A stretch of DNA of 64,000 nt from Cryptomeria japonica (lineage: Eukaryota > Streptophyta > Pinopsida > Cupressales > Cupressaceae): contig NC_081414.1 in assembly GCF_030272615.1 (NCBI RefSeq), positions 821,433,896-821,497,895 on the forward strand. The letters are read 5' to 3'. The translations under genes were made by a program, and so were the position numbers. Positions 1 through 11,212 of the stretch are shown here, piece by piece. The notes under the pieces are model-generated. The model did no database searches, was not told the DNA's origin, and saw only the letters and a list, made by a program, of their open reading frames with translations. Every line of letters begins with the position of its first letter. Positions within the stretch are counted from its first letter, which is position 1.

Positions 1-122
1 CTTAACAAATTTGAAAATTTTCAATAAGCCTTCATCAATAGCTAAAGGTAAGTATCCCAACTAGATTTGAAAGTGTTGGAAATAGATACAAGTCCATTTA
101 ACATATGTGCAAAGGACTCTTT

Positions 123-683
123 CTAATTTAACTCTTCCGGTGTGGACTTCCCAACCATATCCATACATTCCTTCTTATGTACACTGAGTGAATCCAACCG
201 GGGACTCACCAAGCCTCTAAGACTTCTATCTCTTCTTATGATCTTGTCTTTTTCTTTCTCAAGAGCATAAATATGAGTTTTCAAAACCAAAATTTGAACA
301 TCGATGGATGTAGTCAATGAATTTAATCCATCAAAAGAATTAGCTAAACCTGTAATTTTCTCTTGAAGTTCCTTAATCTTTTTGTCCACATTAACTATAA
401 GTACATATGTAAGTTCCTTAATCTTTTTGTCCACATTAACTCTAGGAACTGTAACTTCAACCTGTACACTTGCATCTGGAGGACAGTTGTCCTCAACATT
501 AGTATCCTTTACAATATCAACCTTTTCACTCTCTGTATTTGTCGGTGTCTCAATATTTGTTTGTATATTTGTATCTATTGGGGGCTGAATTTCCACTATC
601 TTAATGTCCATCAAAATTGAGGGTGATGTATCCATAATACCCTTTCCTTTCCCTTCAACCGGGATGACTGCAACATCCTTCAT
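123..683 (-). pseudogene. Unrecognised ORF in Cop1, 186 codons
   Basis: The frame is open for 186 codons and lies downstream of the longer unrecognised frame, in a different phase from it. The predicted protein is hydrophilic. It has a Thr/Asn/Glu-rich stretch at residues 36-60, then two copies of a VNVDKKIKEL motif at about residues 83-110, and a Lys/Glu/Leu-rich segment that could form a coiled coil. The repeat comes from a 45-bp tandem duplication. I do not recognise a family. It may be the C-terminal part of the frame at 1237-2786 after a frameshift. Confidence 0.35.
366..441. repeat. 45-bp-period tandem duplication
   Basis: The 31 bases beginning at 366 recur at 411, giving a period of 45 bp. 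The period is a multiple of three, so it adds 15 codons to the reading frame at 123-683 without breaking it. Confidence 0.85.
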
Positions 684-1236
684 TGATTTTGGTGAAGTAA
701 AGAAACCTTTGTCTCTTCAAAGAACTTAACCCATGCCTTTTGAGTTTCCTTTATTATTTCATTTACTCTTCCTAACATAAGACTGGTTATTCTATGTTTG
801 TTGTTAAAGACCTTTCTATCTGCCACTTCAAGTGTCCTTTCCATTTCCTCTGGAGAAATAGTAACACAAACAGATAACAGTTCTTGAATTTTTATGTGTT
901 TGTCTTCCTATAATGTTGATAGCCTTCTAACATCTAGCATATCATACAATTTTTCCGATATTTGGTTTTCAATTTCTATCAAGGCTTTCTTATAATATCC
1001 AAATATAACAAAATTGCCTCCTCTACTTCTCTTTGTTCAACTTAATCTAAACGATCATAATAAGACTTTACATTATTTAACATGCCATCCTTAGTTATTT
1101 CATCAACTAATTCTGCACAAGTTTTTGGTGGAATGATAGTTACATTACTAGTTTGAATTGTTATATCAATGTCAGTCTTCTTCTTCCTTTTTGCAGTACT
1201 GGATGGAGCTGAAGGTGTTGCTTTTGGTGCTTGCTT

Positions 1237-2786
1237 CTATGCCGATAACTTGATAGTAACTTTTCTAACCAGTTGTCTTTTATCCTCTACCTTGGTCTCT
1301 TTTGTTTTCTTCCTTATAACCCTCTTGAAATCCAATGGTGTATCATCCTCAGATTTTAACTCTGTTATAATAGACTCAATGTGTACTTCAAGTTCCTTCC
1401 TCTTTTTGCCTTTCTCCAAGACAACATCAATCAATGCTTTTATTTCCTGTGAAACCTTCTCTACAAATTTTCTTCCTTTTCCTTCCTGCTTCTCTCTTTT
1501 CTTCCAGATGAACTTTGTTTCAACCTCTTGAGTCTTCTGCTTAGCAGTACCACATGGATTCTTAGCCACACCAATTGGTGCATCAGTCAACATTTTTTCA
1601 TTAGCGTCAAGGATCTATGCATCAACTTCATAGCCCATTTCCTCAACCCTTATCTTCCGGGGCTTATCCGCTTCCATAAGTGTTTCCTCTTTCTTTACCA
1701 TGAAGCATATGTCAGTTGAGAATTTTTCAACAATATGCTAAGGAACCCTTTCCTTAGACTTCATAGCCTTCTAGAATCCCTTAAAATATACCCATACTTT
1801 ACCATCTCTTTGACTGCCTAAAGTAGTAATTGACTATTTCAATTGTCTCCCTAATAGGATATCAAATGCCCACTGGCTCTTCCCAAAACCGGGAGTGTCA
1901 TTCATGAAAAATAACATTAAGCAGAAAATTAAATTTCCATACCGAAAAGTCCCTTTCTTTTCTCCTTTAATATTTCCTAGGTTTATCAGTAGTTCATCTA
2001 ACATCTAGCCGCATAGATCTAGTTTCTCATTTTCTCTCATCATTTTGTAAGCTGCAAAAAAGCATGAACTGGAAACAAAATTCAGTCTGTTTGATTGATT
2101 TACCTTATATTTAATGATCATGCTACCGAATCTGATGTCCATGTCAGTAATAGTGTTTATTCTCATCGATATCCTGTCGGATGTCGCGCTGGTGATTTTA
2201 TTCACATAATCATTAGAAACATTCTTGTCTGGATGATGGCCAACCTGAGGTAAACCAGTGAGAGCATTGATGGCTTCCTTGGTCATATTGTAAGGTCTAT
2301 CCAACCAGATAAACTCTCCATAGGTAAACTAGTGAGAGCCTTGATGGCTTCCTTGGTGATATTGTAAGGTCTATCCAACCAGATAAACTCTCCATGAACT
2401 CTGCTCAAAACATACCTTATGATTTCATCTTTGAATTCTGGAATGTCCAAAATTTCGATAAGCCCCAAGTCTTCAATGTTCTTGTATTCTGGTTTGATCT
2501 TTCCAGGTTCTCCCATTATCTCACTCATGTACATGCCCTTTATCTCTGAGGTCCCTAAATCCTCAATGTGACAATGTATGTATGCCCTAACATCTTCAAC
2601 ACAAACAACTCCCTCCGGAACACGAGAAAATGCTCCAATTGAATCCTCCAAGGTACCCACATGTGGATACCATTTGAAAATTGTCCTTGGTTGGTCCTTG
2701 ACCTCTACAACAGTCAAATTTGCAACAAAGATAGGAATAGATGATGATCCCGCTTCCATGATTAAAGATAAATACTTGATGATCAC
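1237..2786 (-). pseudogene. Unrecognised long reading frame in Cop1, where pol would be expected
   Basis: From 2304 down to 1237 a single phase can be followed through only four stops (near 2005, 1823, 1768 and 1614). Upstream of it, 2786-2283 is open for 167 codons, joined through a 74-bp duplication that shifts the frame. The N-terminal part looks globular, with the motif LDRPYN-TKEAI-ALT-LP. The C-terminal part is rich in Lys and Glu (runs such as KKREKQEGKGRK) and looks nuclear or nucleic-acid binding. There is no DSG protease motif, no HHCC integrase finger and no FVDD. I do not recognise the family; it could be a captured host gene, an extra ORF of the element, or the remnant of another transposon. 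Confidence 0.45.
2249..2395. repeat. 74-bp tandem duplication in the unrecognised ORF
   Basis: Two adjacent copies (about 2249-2322 and 2323-2395) differ at only a few bases. The period of 74 is not a multiple of three, so it breaks the frame and makes two overlapping ORFs that both contain the LDRPYN motif. Confidence 0.85.
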
Positions 2787-3253
2787 TTCCGGTGAAAACC
2801 TCTAACAAATTATTCCCGTCGTCGGTGAAATCGCTCAAGAAGAAATCTGATTGCTCTGAAATGCCTTTGATTGCCCTTAGTCACTCTTAATCACACTAAA
2901 TTGCTTTGAATGGAAGGTGATCAAGAATGAAGTGAATTCAACCTTTTATCCTCCAAGAAAAATCCTAATCTTTCATTGACATCAATGACTGTCAGTGAAA
3001 GATATTGGATCTCGAATATAACATCTTCATGCCAGATAAGCATCTCCAATGTCTGGAACATCTTCTAGAACCTTTTCTCGGGGCATATGCAACATCTTCA
3101 TGAATTTTACCTATCCCTAAGGCATTTGCCTTAGTTGCTGGTTGAGCTTCTTGCCGGTGTAGAAGCAACCTCCTCTGTCAAATAAGTAACCAATGCATTC
3201 TCATCTGTTGATTGTTCTTCAGTCTTCTTGACCCATCTCTGAGTGTGATCTTG

Positions 3254-4260
3254 CTAGATTTCATTAACCTTCTCTTTCCCTTTCACTTTTGATCCTTCAT
3301 TACCAACCGATTGGTTTCTGCTTCTACAAAATTTAGCAATATGACCAACCTCATTACATGCATAACATGTAACATTGTTCCTTTGAATTCCTTTGCTAAA
3401 ACCGGTGAAATTGTTTGATCTGCACTGATTAGCCATATGTCCAAATTTTCCACATGCATAGCATTTAACATTCATTCTGCAATCTTTTGTCTTATGAACA
3501 TACTTATTGCATTTAGAACGTTGATCGAGAGCAGAATCAGGGTTCTGATTTGCTCTGTTTCTACATTGCCTACCCATGTGACCAAATTTATTGCAAACAA
3601 AACATCTACCATTAAATTTATAAGCATTAAACTGCCTTACCAATGCCTTGTGGTTTTGATCTTCATTAGCAGTACCAGAACTCTGTGCTTGCTCAAATCC
3701 AAGTCCACTAGAATCTCCAATATGTCTTTGTCTCTTCAATAACTCATCTAGCTGTGTTGAAATAATCTTGAATTGTTCTTTATACTCACTTGCATTAGTT
3801 AGATCTTCTCTCAGAATTATCATTTGTCTCTCAAGTTATTGTTCATTACTATAGGATTGTACTAAATTAGTTCTCAATATATCATTCTCATGAACCAACC
3901 TACCACATTCTTCAAATTTGTTCTTTAGGGATACAACAAGATTTTCTTCCTTTTTATTTCAGTTTTGAATCTCCTTAGACATTCTCATTGTTATATCTTG
4001 CATTTCATTTCTCATGACCATGTTCTCTTGACTCAGTTTCTGACAATATTCCTTAAGTGCATCTTTCTCTTCATCATCCTGATTTTGTAATACTTCCTTC
4101 TAGCTTGAACAGATGACAACCTCTCCTATAGGATAAGAATGAATTCCTTAGAAGAATTCAATTCATCTTGTAGCTTTTATGTTCTTCAATCTTTCAGTAT
4201 CATAATCTTCAAGTGCCATCTCAAGTTGCTTTTCTAAGCCCATATCCATGGATTCCGGAT
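3254..4260 (-). pseudogene. gag: Cop1 gag: coiled coil plus serial CCHC zinc knuckles
   Basis: Gag forms the particle that packages element RNA. The uninterrupted part (3254-3823, 189 codons) follows a stretch in the same frame, from about 4260, that is broken by stops near 3836 and 3955. That upstream stretch has coiled-coil heptads. Then comes the LDELLKRQR...GLGF motif typical of SIRE-like gag. Four zinc knuckles follow: CFVCNKFGHMGRQC, a degenerate one lacking its first Cys (CNKYVHKTKDC), CYACGKFGHMANQC and CYACNEVGHIAKFC. The frame ends with a Lys-rich tail at a TAG near 3254, after which residues like QRWVKKTEEQ continue in frame. Confidence 0.8.
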
Positions 4261-4302
4261 TCAGGATCTTCCTCAAGCTGTTAAACTTCCTCTAAGACAC
4301 AA

Positions 4303-4315
4303 GGCTTTGATACCA
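4303..4315 (-). other. Cop1 primer-binding site
   Basis: The minus strand reads TGGTATCAAAGCC two bases from the LTR end. This matches the 3' end of plant initiator tRNA-Met with one change (AAAG for AGAG), so it would prime minus-strand DNA synthesis. Confidence 0.8.
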
Positions 4316-4317
4316 AT

Positions 4318-5249
4318 TGTTGGAATCTAAGAACTTTGAGAGGGGGATGAATTAATGTTCTACCAGTAAGATAAATTTTAGCCTTATTAAAGCATGCATA
4401 CACCAACAGGTATACCAGTATATACAAAATAGAAAGAAATAAAACAACCAATAAGCCAATTACATGAATGAGAATCACCACATACAATTATATGTGGAAA
4501 ACCTCAAAGAGGAAAAACCATGATGGGATTTGTGACCCGCAATATAATTTCACTAACCATATGAAGAGATGTTACAAAATATAAGGCACCTGCACTTGCA
4601 AGAAGTCTTACAGCCTAGAGCACACTACTCAATCACAAAAGGAGCCTCACTAACTACATATAAATCCAGACTACAATTCAAAGAAGTGTTTAAACTTCTA
4701 AGATATCATCTTCTATGCCAGAATACAGTTCTGGTTAAGCTCTGTTTGTTCCAGTTTGAAACCCTAAACCCTTTACCAGAATAACCCCTACATAAATACC
4801 CTCACATACATAATCTCTCCGATATATTTCACATAATATTTCATCCATATATTGTCATTACAATCTTCATATATCAAAATGATCTAATCCAATTGACCTA
4901 TATACCCTATACAACTTATCATGCCTTATGTCGTCCTACAAAGATATATACAATATCAAATTACATGTTGGCTAGATAACATAAATACATGAATATAAAA
5001 ATCAATTGTCGATGCCGGATCCAAGAGATGTCGGCCTCCAATATCGATATCCATATTCTAAATCATGTCGGCCTACATTTCTGGTAACCAAAGAAATCCT
5101 CCTATCCTGTTAGTGCCGGTACCGGTGTCGGTGCCGATGAAGTGTCTGTTGGTATACCACTAAACCAAAACATGAAGTCGAAACAAGATACCATGTTTCC
5201 ATCAATGACAACATAGTGAAACAAACCAATTGAGTGTAAATTTCCAACA
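4318..5249 (-). repeat. Cop1 5' LTR
   Basis: The LTR is about 932 bp and ends in TG...CA on the minus strand. Its right boundary is set by the TGTTGG terminus and by the CATTGATG motif about 50 bp inside it, as in the other LTRs here. It contains the TGGTTTTTCC / GGTTTTCCA pair seen in all the copia LTRs, and a G/C-run hairpin near the primer-binding end (arms AGAAC at 4330 and GTTCT at 4357). There is no second copy in the window, so the right end is inferred. Confidence 0.7.
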
Positions 5250-5822
5250 AAAGTCTCCATTGAGGATAATTTTGTAAGAGCCATATTAGAACTTGGATCT
5301 CCCAACCTATTCAAGGATATTGAACTCAAAAGAGCTAATAAATTAGATCATAAAAAGAATGAAATGTGCTTTGAATTTGAGTCAATCTAAGGCGAGTCAT
5401 ATAGATGAGCACAAAGTTAGGACATGCCACATTGCGGTTGGACTTTGTGCAAAATGAAGGCATTAAGATATATATGAGAAAGATTACGAATTAAGACCAC
5501 ATGATCAATCAACTAAAAAAAATCATGCCATAGAAATACATAATATATTTTTTTTAAGAAATCCTAAAATCTAGATGTCAAATAAGGAAAAATTGTTAAA
5601 TCGACTATAAACTTCAACATTTAGACTAACCATTTAAAAGATGATGCAAAGGAAGTCTCTAAGTATATCAATTTTTTTCTTTCCATTTATTCAAAATAAA
5701 ATATTTCACATTCTATACAAGGGGCCTATCGAGTAGTGCTCATAAATGAGTTTTCATAGAACCAAAAAAAAACGTGGAAAGAAACAGTAGAAGAAAAAAG
5801 GTTAAACATGGTAATGGAAGAT
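5250..5822. other. Gene-free interval left of CopA
   Basis: This 573-bp AT-rich stretch has no ORF of note and no recognised repeat. It is the left flank of CopA. Its last bases, AAGAT, pair with AAGAC at 25856 as a probable target-site duplication, so it was once contiguous with the DNA that now starts at 25856. Confidence 0.6.
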
Positions 5823-5931
5823 TGTTGGTATTTTTAGTTTGTTGGCATTTTGCATAGAGATTGCATTAATGATATGTTGTCATTGATGTCAATTGAACCG
5901 GTAATGGTATTCATGTTATTGCTGATATTGT
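5823..5931 (+). repeat. CopA 5' LTR, first 109 bp
   Basis: It starts TGTTGGTATTTTTAG and matches the start of the 3' LTR at 24396. The match stops at 5931, where CopB is inserted, and resumes at 18787. Confidence 0.92.
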
Positions 5932-7420
5932 TGTTGGCATATGTGCAAAACTTAATGACATGATGATATTGTATGTTGTCATTGATGTTAATATGCTGAA
6001 GTATGAACTAGTATGTTGAAGTAAGAAAACTGGTATATGTGAGAACCAATATGATATTGTAAATTGGTATATGTGAAAAAGTGAAGTGGTATGTTGAAAT
6101 GACAACCGGTATATGGGAAGTTTTATACCGGGGTTTCACTTGGCATGACTACCGATTGGTAGTCTCAACTTTAGGGTTTCTGGTTGATGCATTCCAAGCT
6201 TGTGTGATTCAACCGATGACATTGTGTGATGAGTTAGCATTATAATAAAGATCAGATAGTGTTGCCATGTCAACCTTGTGCGCGTGAAGGATTTCCTTGA
6301 GGATCTTACATGGAGATTGATCTTATCTACCTCGGGAATGCGCGAAGTCTCTGTAAAGGGTGGAGAATGCGTGATGGGTTATCAACCTCCTGAAGCGGAA
6401 AAGAATGAACGTTGGAGAACGTCTTGAGATCTATTCAAGACTGTTGTATTCAATGCATTATGACTAACAGTCAGGATTGAACCAATTGAATTATAAAACC
6501 TAAATGTTTAGGGTTTAGGTTTTATGCTACCGACCTGTCTGTTTCCTATAAGTTCGATGATGTTTTTCATTTTGAAGTTGTTGGCAAATGTTATGTGTGT
6601 ATCCCAGTGAGTGATACTTGATTCTTGCCAAACCGGAGAAGTGTGGTGATACCTACAGAGTGTGATTGCATAAGAAAAGGAGCTAAAGTGGATCTGCCTT
6701 GGCATTGAGTGTTGTTATCAGATCAATGTATTACCTGTTGACTTCTAACCATTTCAGTAGTTGAAAAATCCCTTAACTGGATAGCTTTAACAGGATTTTG
6801 TGTAAATCCTTTAACAGGGTGACTCAATTCAATGAGTTCTTCAAATCCTGTGAGGTAACCTTTAACAGGGTTCTAACCTTTAACCGCGTATTTAGCCATC
6901 CCTTAACCGGGTGATCCCTAGCAGGATCGGTTCCTAGTAGAACCTATTGTAAAAGTCTTTAACCGGACTAGGCTCCTAATAGAGCGGACTTCAAAAGAGT
7001 TCAAAGAACAACTTGTGGGTATTCATCCCCATCGTGGTTTTTCCCATTTGGGTTTCCACGTCAAAAATCAGTGTGTCATGTGTGATGATTTTCACGTGAT
7101 GCTTTAATATTTTTTATCAAGTGGTAAAGCATGTTGAACCGATAGTCATTATATTTCTGATGATATATTAATTGTTTATGCATATGGGTGAAGTGGAAAT
7201 GAGATATTAGATTGTGTAGAGATCTAAGTGTTTACCGTTTTATGTCTTTCATACTCTCACTATGTTTTATCGATAGTGCCCTGATTTAGACCGGTGTTAC
7301 TGTTTACCTGTTAAGTACAGTCTTTGCAGTCTAACTGGTTCAGGGAAAGTTTTTGTCTGTATTGATTCACCCCCCCTCTCAGTACCGGTTTGGTACTAAC
7401 TGATTCATCATTATTCATCA
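5932..7420 (+). repeat. CopB 5' LTR
   Basis: The LTR is 1489 bp, TGTTGG...TTCATCA. Features in order: a CATTGATG motif near 5980, telo-box-like AGGGTTTAGG at 6510, a TATA-like CTATAAG near 6547, a run of degenerate TTTAACAGGGT-type units (about 6770-7000), the GTGGTTTTTCCC / GGGTTTCCACG pair near 7035, and a hairpin GTATTGA/TCAGTAC at 7359-7385 around a C-run loop. It differs from the 3' copy mainly by transitions. Confidence 0.92.
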
Positions 7421-7480
7421 ATTGGTATCAGAGCATCTTCTAGGTCCTCTGTGTTGTAAGCTTAACCACTTGAGGAAAAG
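7421..7480 (+). other. CopB primer-binding site and leader stem
   Basis: TGGTATCAGAGC (7423-7434) matches plant initiator tRNA-Met. It is followed by a possible stem TCCTC (7445-7449) / GAGGA (7472-7476). CopC is inserted right after, at 7480, with AAAAG before it and TAAAG after it. Confidence 0.88.
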
Positions 7481-8543
7481 TGCTGGTATTTTGGTATGGT
7501 TTTATCATTGATATCAACACCTACTAAATCCTATCAACTCTAGCACTTTGAAGAATCAACAACATTCACTCGCAAGAAAATGACTTATGCACAGTCATCA
7601 GTATATGGTACACCGACAGGATATAATCACCACCAACACTTGGAATGGCATGAAAAACACTTGGTTATGTCGAAGACATTGTTTGGACACCTTGTCTTGG
7701 AGATTTGTTTATTGGTATATTCGTATTTGCATATTTGCTGTTACTAGCAAATAGGTCCAGGTTATACACCAACAAGTTTATCTTTTCTAGATCAACATGA
7801 CATGCTATGGAGATGATTTATTATTGTTGTAAATACATCAAGCCGACATGTTGAATCGGTTATTGCATCGGATATTGTTTTGTTTGTAAAATGATTTTAT
7901 TGTAAAATCTTGTAGAACCGACCTACTAAAATTGGTCCTAGGTTATGATATAAATGTAAGATCTTATTTGTAAGATCGATGGTGGAATGCGAAAAGGAAT
8001 TGTGTGAAGGTATATGCGAGAATAAGTAGAGCTATACACGTAGACATCATCTGAAGGTGAAGCAAGGTTTTTGTGAAAGCATATCAGAACTACACCAGTA
8101 CTGAATCCAGCATATGAAGATTCTATTTTGAGTAGTACATCCTTATTGGATTTAACCATCCAATTGTAGTTAGTGTGACTCCCATTTTTTGTTTGAGCAG
8201 TGAGCTCTAGGCGCTTGGCCTTTCTGCATGTGCAGACCCCATTTGTATACACTTACTATCTGTAGTAGTATCATTTGATTGTGGGTAAGGTTTCCCACCG
8301 TGGTTTTTCCCCTTACAAGGTTTCCACGTAGAAATATTGGTGTTATGTGTTGTGGATGACTTTGTCTTTTTATTTCATGCATCAATCTTTACCAGTATTG
8401 CAATTATCTGATAAAACTGTCCACCGATATAAAAGACTGGTTCACCGGTATTAAGCAAAAAGTTGGTTAAGTTGTTTTTGGTTTGTGTTTATTTGACAAC
8501 TGGTTCACCCCCCCCCCCTCTCAGTTGTCTTTGGGACCTAACA
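7481..8543 (+). repeat. CopC 5' LTR
   Basis: The LTR runs from TGCTGGTATTTTGG to ACCTAACA. It has the CATTGATATCAA motif at 7507, a TATA-like GATATAAATG at 7947, the CCGTGGTTTTTCCCC / GGTTTCCACG pair at 8300-8333, and a perfect 8-bp stem GACAACTG (8495-8502) / CAGTTGTC (8522-8529) closing a C-rich loop 14 bp from the LTR end. Confidence 0.93.
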
Positions 8544-8545
8544 AT

Positions 8546-8593
8546 TGGTATCAGAGCATAGTCCTCTTTTGCAGAACTTTAACAACTTGGGGA
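8546..8593 (+). other. CopC primer-binding site and leader stem
   Basis: TGGTATCAGAGC at 8546-8557 matches initiator tRNA-Met. A possible stem TCCTC (8562-8566) / GGGGA (8589-8593, one G-U pair) lies between it and the gag start. Confidence 0.85.
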
Positions 8594-8599
8594 GATCCA

Positions 8600-9700
8600 A
8601 TGTCTACTAACTATTTCAGGAAGGACAATCCTAAACTTGATGGAACCAACTATGGTATATGGAAGATCAGAATGGAGACACATCTAAATTACATTGGAAA
8701 GGACATCTGGGAAGTTACAAAGAATGGCTATACTGATCCTATTTCCGGTCAACCTAATGCACCTAACTTGACTAAAGATGAAGAAAATGATTGCAAAGCA
8801 AGAGAAACACTTTTGAGTGCATTAACAAATCAACAAATCATGGGATTATCAGACAGATCAACTGCTAAAGCTATTTGGGATCATTTGGAAACACTAAATG
8901 AAGGAGATTCCATAGTCAAAATTGTAAAACTTGAAAGCTTCCGGGTCAGGTATGAAAATCTGAAAATGAAAGAAGATGAAAGGATTTTTGCTTTTATGGA
9001 AAGAGTTAATGAAATTGTTTTGGGTATTAAATGTTGTGGAGGAACCTTAAGTGAGGATGAAATTGTTTCAAAAGTTTTAAGAGGATTGCCACCATCAGAC
9101 AAAATGAAGGTTACTACTATAAATGAATTAAGAACAATGCCTAATACATCAGTAACTAGAGATACATTGATTGGAAAACTTTCAGCCTTTGAAATTGAGG
9201 AATTTGGTCCTGTTTCTACTATAAAGACAGATTTAGCCTTTAAAGCATAAACATCATCTGCATCATCATTTGACAAATCTGATTGGAAAGCCTTCTATGC
9301 AAGAGAACTTGAAGAAAGCAGGAAAGAAAATGAAGAACGTGAAGAACTTGAAGCATTATTTGCAAGGAAAATGCCTAAAGGTCCAGTTGGAAGTAAGCAT
9401 GAAGGTAAAGCACCTTTTAAATGTTTTAACTGTAATAAGATTGGTCATATGGCTTCAAGATGCCCTGATAGACATGCTAGACTAAGAGAAGAAGCTAGAA
9501 GGACATACAAGCCTAACCTTGAATATCAGAGATACAAATTTAAGAAGAATAAAGACAAATCTTGTTATCTTGCTGATGAAGGAGTGATTGATAAGTCTAA
9601 TGAAGATCCAAAAGATTATGGATGGGTTTTTTTTTGCTATAATAGAAGATCAACCGACACCTACAGTCCAACTGGTAGAGCAGGCCTTGGCAGCTAAAAT
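8600..9700 (+). pseudogene. gag: CopC gag (UBN2-type, CCHC zinc knuckle)
   Basis: The ATG at 8600 gives MSTNYFRKDN and a copia gag domain (GTNYGIWKIRMETHL near residues 20-34, ending near residue 215). A TAA at 9248-9250 replaces a sense codon. The same frame then continues through a Glu-rich helix to the zinc knuckle CFNCNKIGHMASRC (about 9420-9461). A run of nine T at about 9627-9635 shifts the frame just before the protease, whose frame overlaps from 9588. The minus-strand CopF copy is nearly the same protein, which helped place the breaks. Confidence 0.9.
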
Positions 9701-9950
9701 TGAAGTAAAGGATGAGTGGATCATTGATTCAGGATACTCACATCATATGACAGGAGATAAAGGTAAATTCTTGAACTTTCAAGAATATAATGGAGGCTTA
9801 GTGAGATTTGGAGATGACAAAGCTTGTTTGATCAAAGGTAAGGGTACAATATCTCTTGATGGTAAGCATAATACTGACAATATTTACTATGTTGAAGGTT
9901 TAAAGCATAATCTTTTGAGTGTTGGTCAATTAGTTGAGAAAGGATTTTAG
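9588..9950 (+). pseudogene. CopC protease and start of the GAG-pre-integrase region
   Basis: The aspartic protease signature EWIIDSGYSHHMTGDKGKF is at about 9712-9768. It is followed by the VRFGDDKACLIKGKGTISL segment and the LLSVGQL motif of the GAG-pre-integrase region. The frame stops at 9948-9950, where relatives have Gln (GFQL), so this is a Gln-to-stop change. The protease is continuous with gag in relatives; here it is in another frame because of the T-run indel upstream. Confidence 0.88.
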
Positions 9951-11190
9951 TTACCGTTCAAAAATGGTAAATGCAAAATCATGAACAGAACTGGTTTAGA
10001 AATTGCAACCGGTAATCAAACTATAGGTAATATCTTTCATTTGAGCAACAGTGAAAAGACATGCTTGATTGCATGGTAAAAATCAGTACTACTAAGGCAG
10101 TTAGAGATTTACCTAAAATTATCAAACCTCACAATACAATATGTAAGGAATGTCAATTAGGAAACCAAGTTAGAGCTACTTTCAAAAGTATTCCAGAAAA
10201 ATCCAATAATGCTCTTGACTTAATTCACATTGAATTATGTGGTCTAGCTATAACTAAAAGCTTGCAAGGTGATAGATATTTCATGTTAATCATTGATGAC
10301 TATTCTAGAATGTTTTGGGTTACTTTTCTCAGAGAAAAATCAAAAGCACTTGGAAAGTTCAAACTGTTCAAAGCAATGGTAGAAAATGAAACCGGTAAGA
10401 AAATCAAATGACTAAGATCAGATCAAAGAGGAGGATTTACATCTAAGGAATTTAATGCATTCTGTGAAGTAAATGGAATCAGCAGACGGCTATCAGCACC
10501 TCAGACACGACAACAGAATGGAGTTGTTGAAAGAAAAAACATAACTATCTTGGATGCAGCTAGAAGTATGTTATCATAAGCAAACCTACCACATGTATAT
10601 TGGAGAGAGGCTATAAGTACATCGATCTATACATTCAACAAAGTTCACATCAAAGGTGAAACCGGTAAGACCCCTCATGAACTATAGTTTGGTTTTACTC
10701 CTACTGTTAAATATTTCAGAATATTTGGAAGTAAATGCTGTATTAGAAGAGATGAGTACATTGGGAAATTTGATCCTAGAAGTGATGAAGGAATATTTCT
10801 TGGTTATTCATCTACGAATAAAGCATATAGATGTTTTAACAAAAGATTGCAAAAAATTGTTGAGAGTACAAATGTGAAGATTGATGAACAATTCAGAGGA
10901 ACTTCAAGGTATATAGATTCTGAACCGGCAACAAAAATTCTGACAAATGAACCTACACTGAACCCACTGGTATAGAATGGAGATCCAGTTACATTGGTAC
11001 CATCTGAAAATTCCACTGTGACTGAGGATCAACATCAAACAAAGACACCCCAGTATGTAAGACTAAATCATTCTGAAGACTAGATAATTGGAAACAAGCA
11101 TAAAGGAGTTATGACAAGAGGAAGATTGGGAAATGAAGAGGTATGTCTTATTTCTCAAATTGAACCATCATCAGTTAATGAGGCATGTGA
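9951..11190 (+). pseudogene. CopC integrase, broken
   Basis: Integrase inserts element DNA into the genome. Around 10067, about 60 bp are missing compared with CopF. The loss takes out the WLWH-KRLCH part, so the two His of the HHCC zinc finger are gone while the CKECQLG pair remains (about 10141). The first catalytic region is altered (IELCGLA instead of TDLCGPA). LRSDQRGG and VVERKN are still visible with a stop between IK and LRSD. More stops occur at about 10577 and 10687 (LWFG to L-stop-FG). The linker [19 protein letters not shown] runs to about 11130. Confidence 0.85.
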
Positions 11191-11212
11191 AGATAAATAT
11201 TAGACTAAAGCT

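Larger units (their letters stand above)
1..5249 (-). mobile_element. Cop1: SIRE-like Ty1/copia LTR element, 5' part
   Basis: On the minus strand the order is 5' LTR (5249 to 4318), a primer-binding site, a gag with coiled coil and zinc knuckles, then about 3 kb with no recognisable protease, integrase or reverse transcriptase. The downstream end lies beyond position 1, so pol could still be outside the window, but in ordinary copia elements protease follows the zinc knuckle directly. The GLGF motif after the coiled coil and the serial zinc knuckles resemble SIRE-type gag. A second, plus-strand copy of the stretch just after gag lies at 32446-32780. The element is decayed, with several stops and two tandem duplications. 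Confidence 0.8.

Noticed and set aside
363-620. Plus-strand ORF of 85 codons with Cys-rich, membrane-like sequence
   Set aside because: Antisense shadow of the minus-strand frame at 123-683; its repeats come from the 45-bp duplication.
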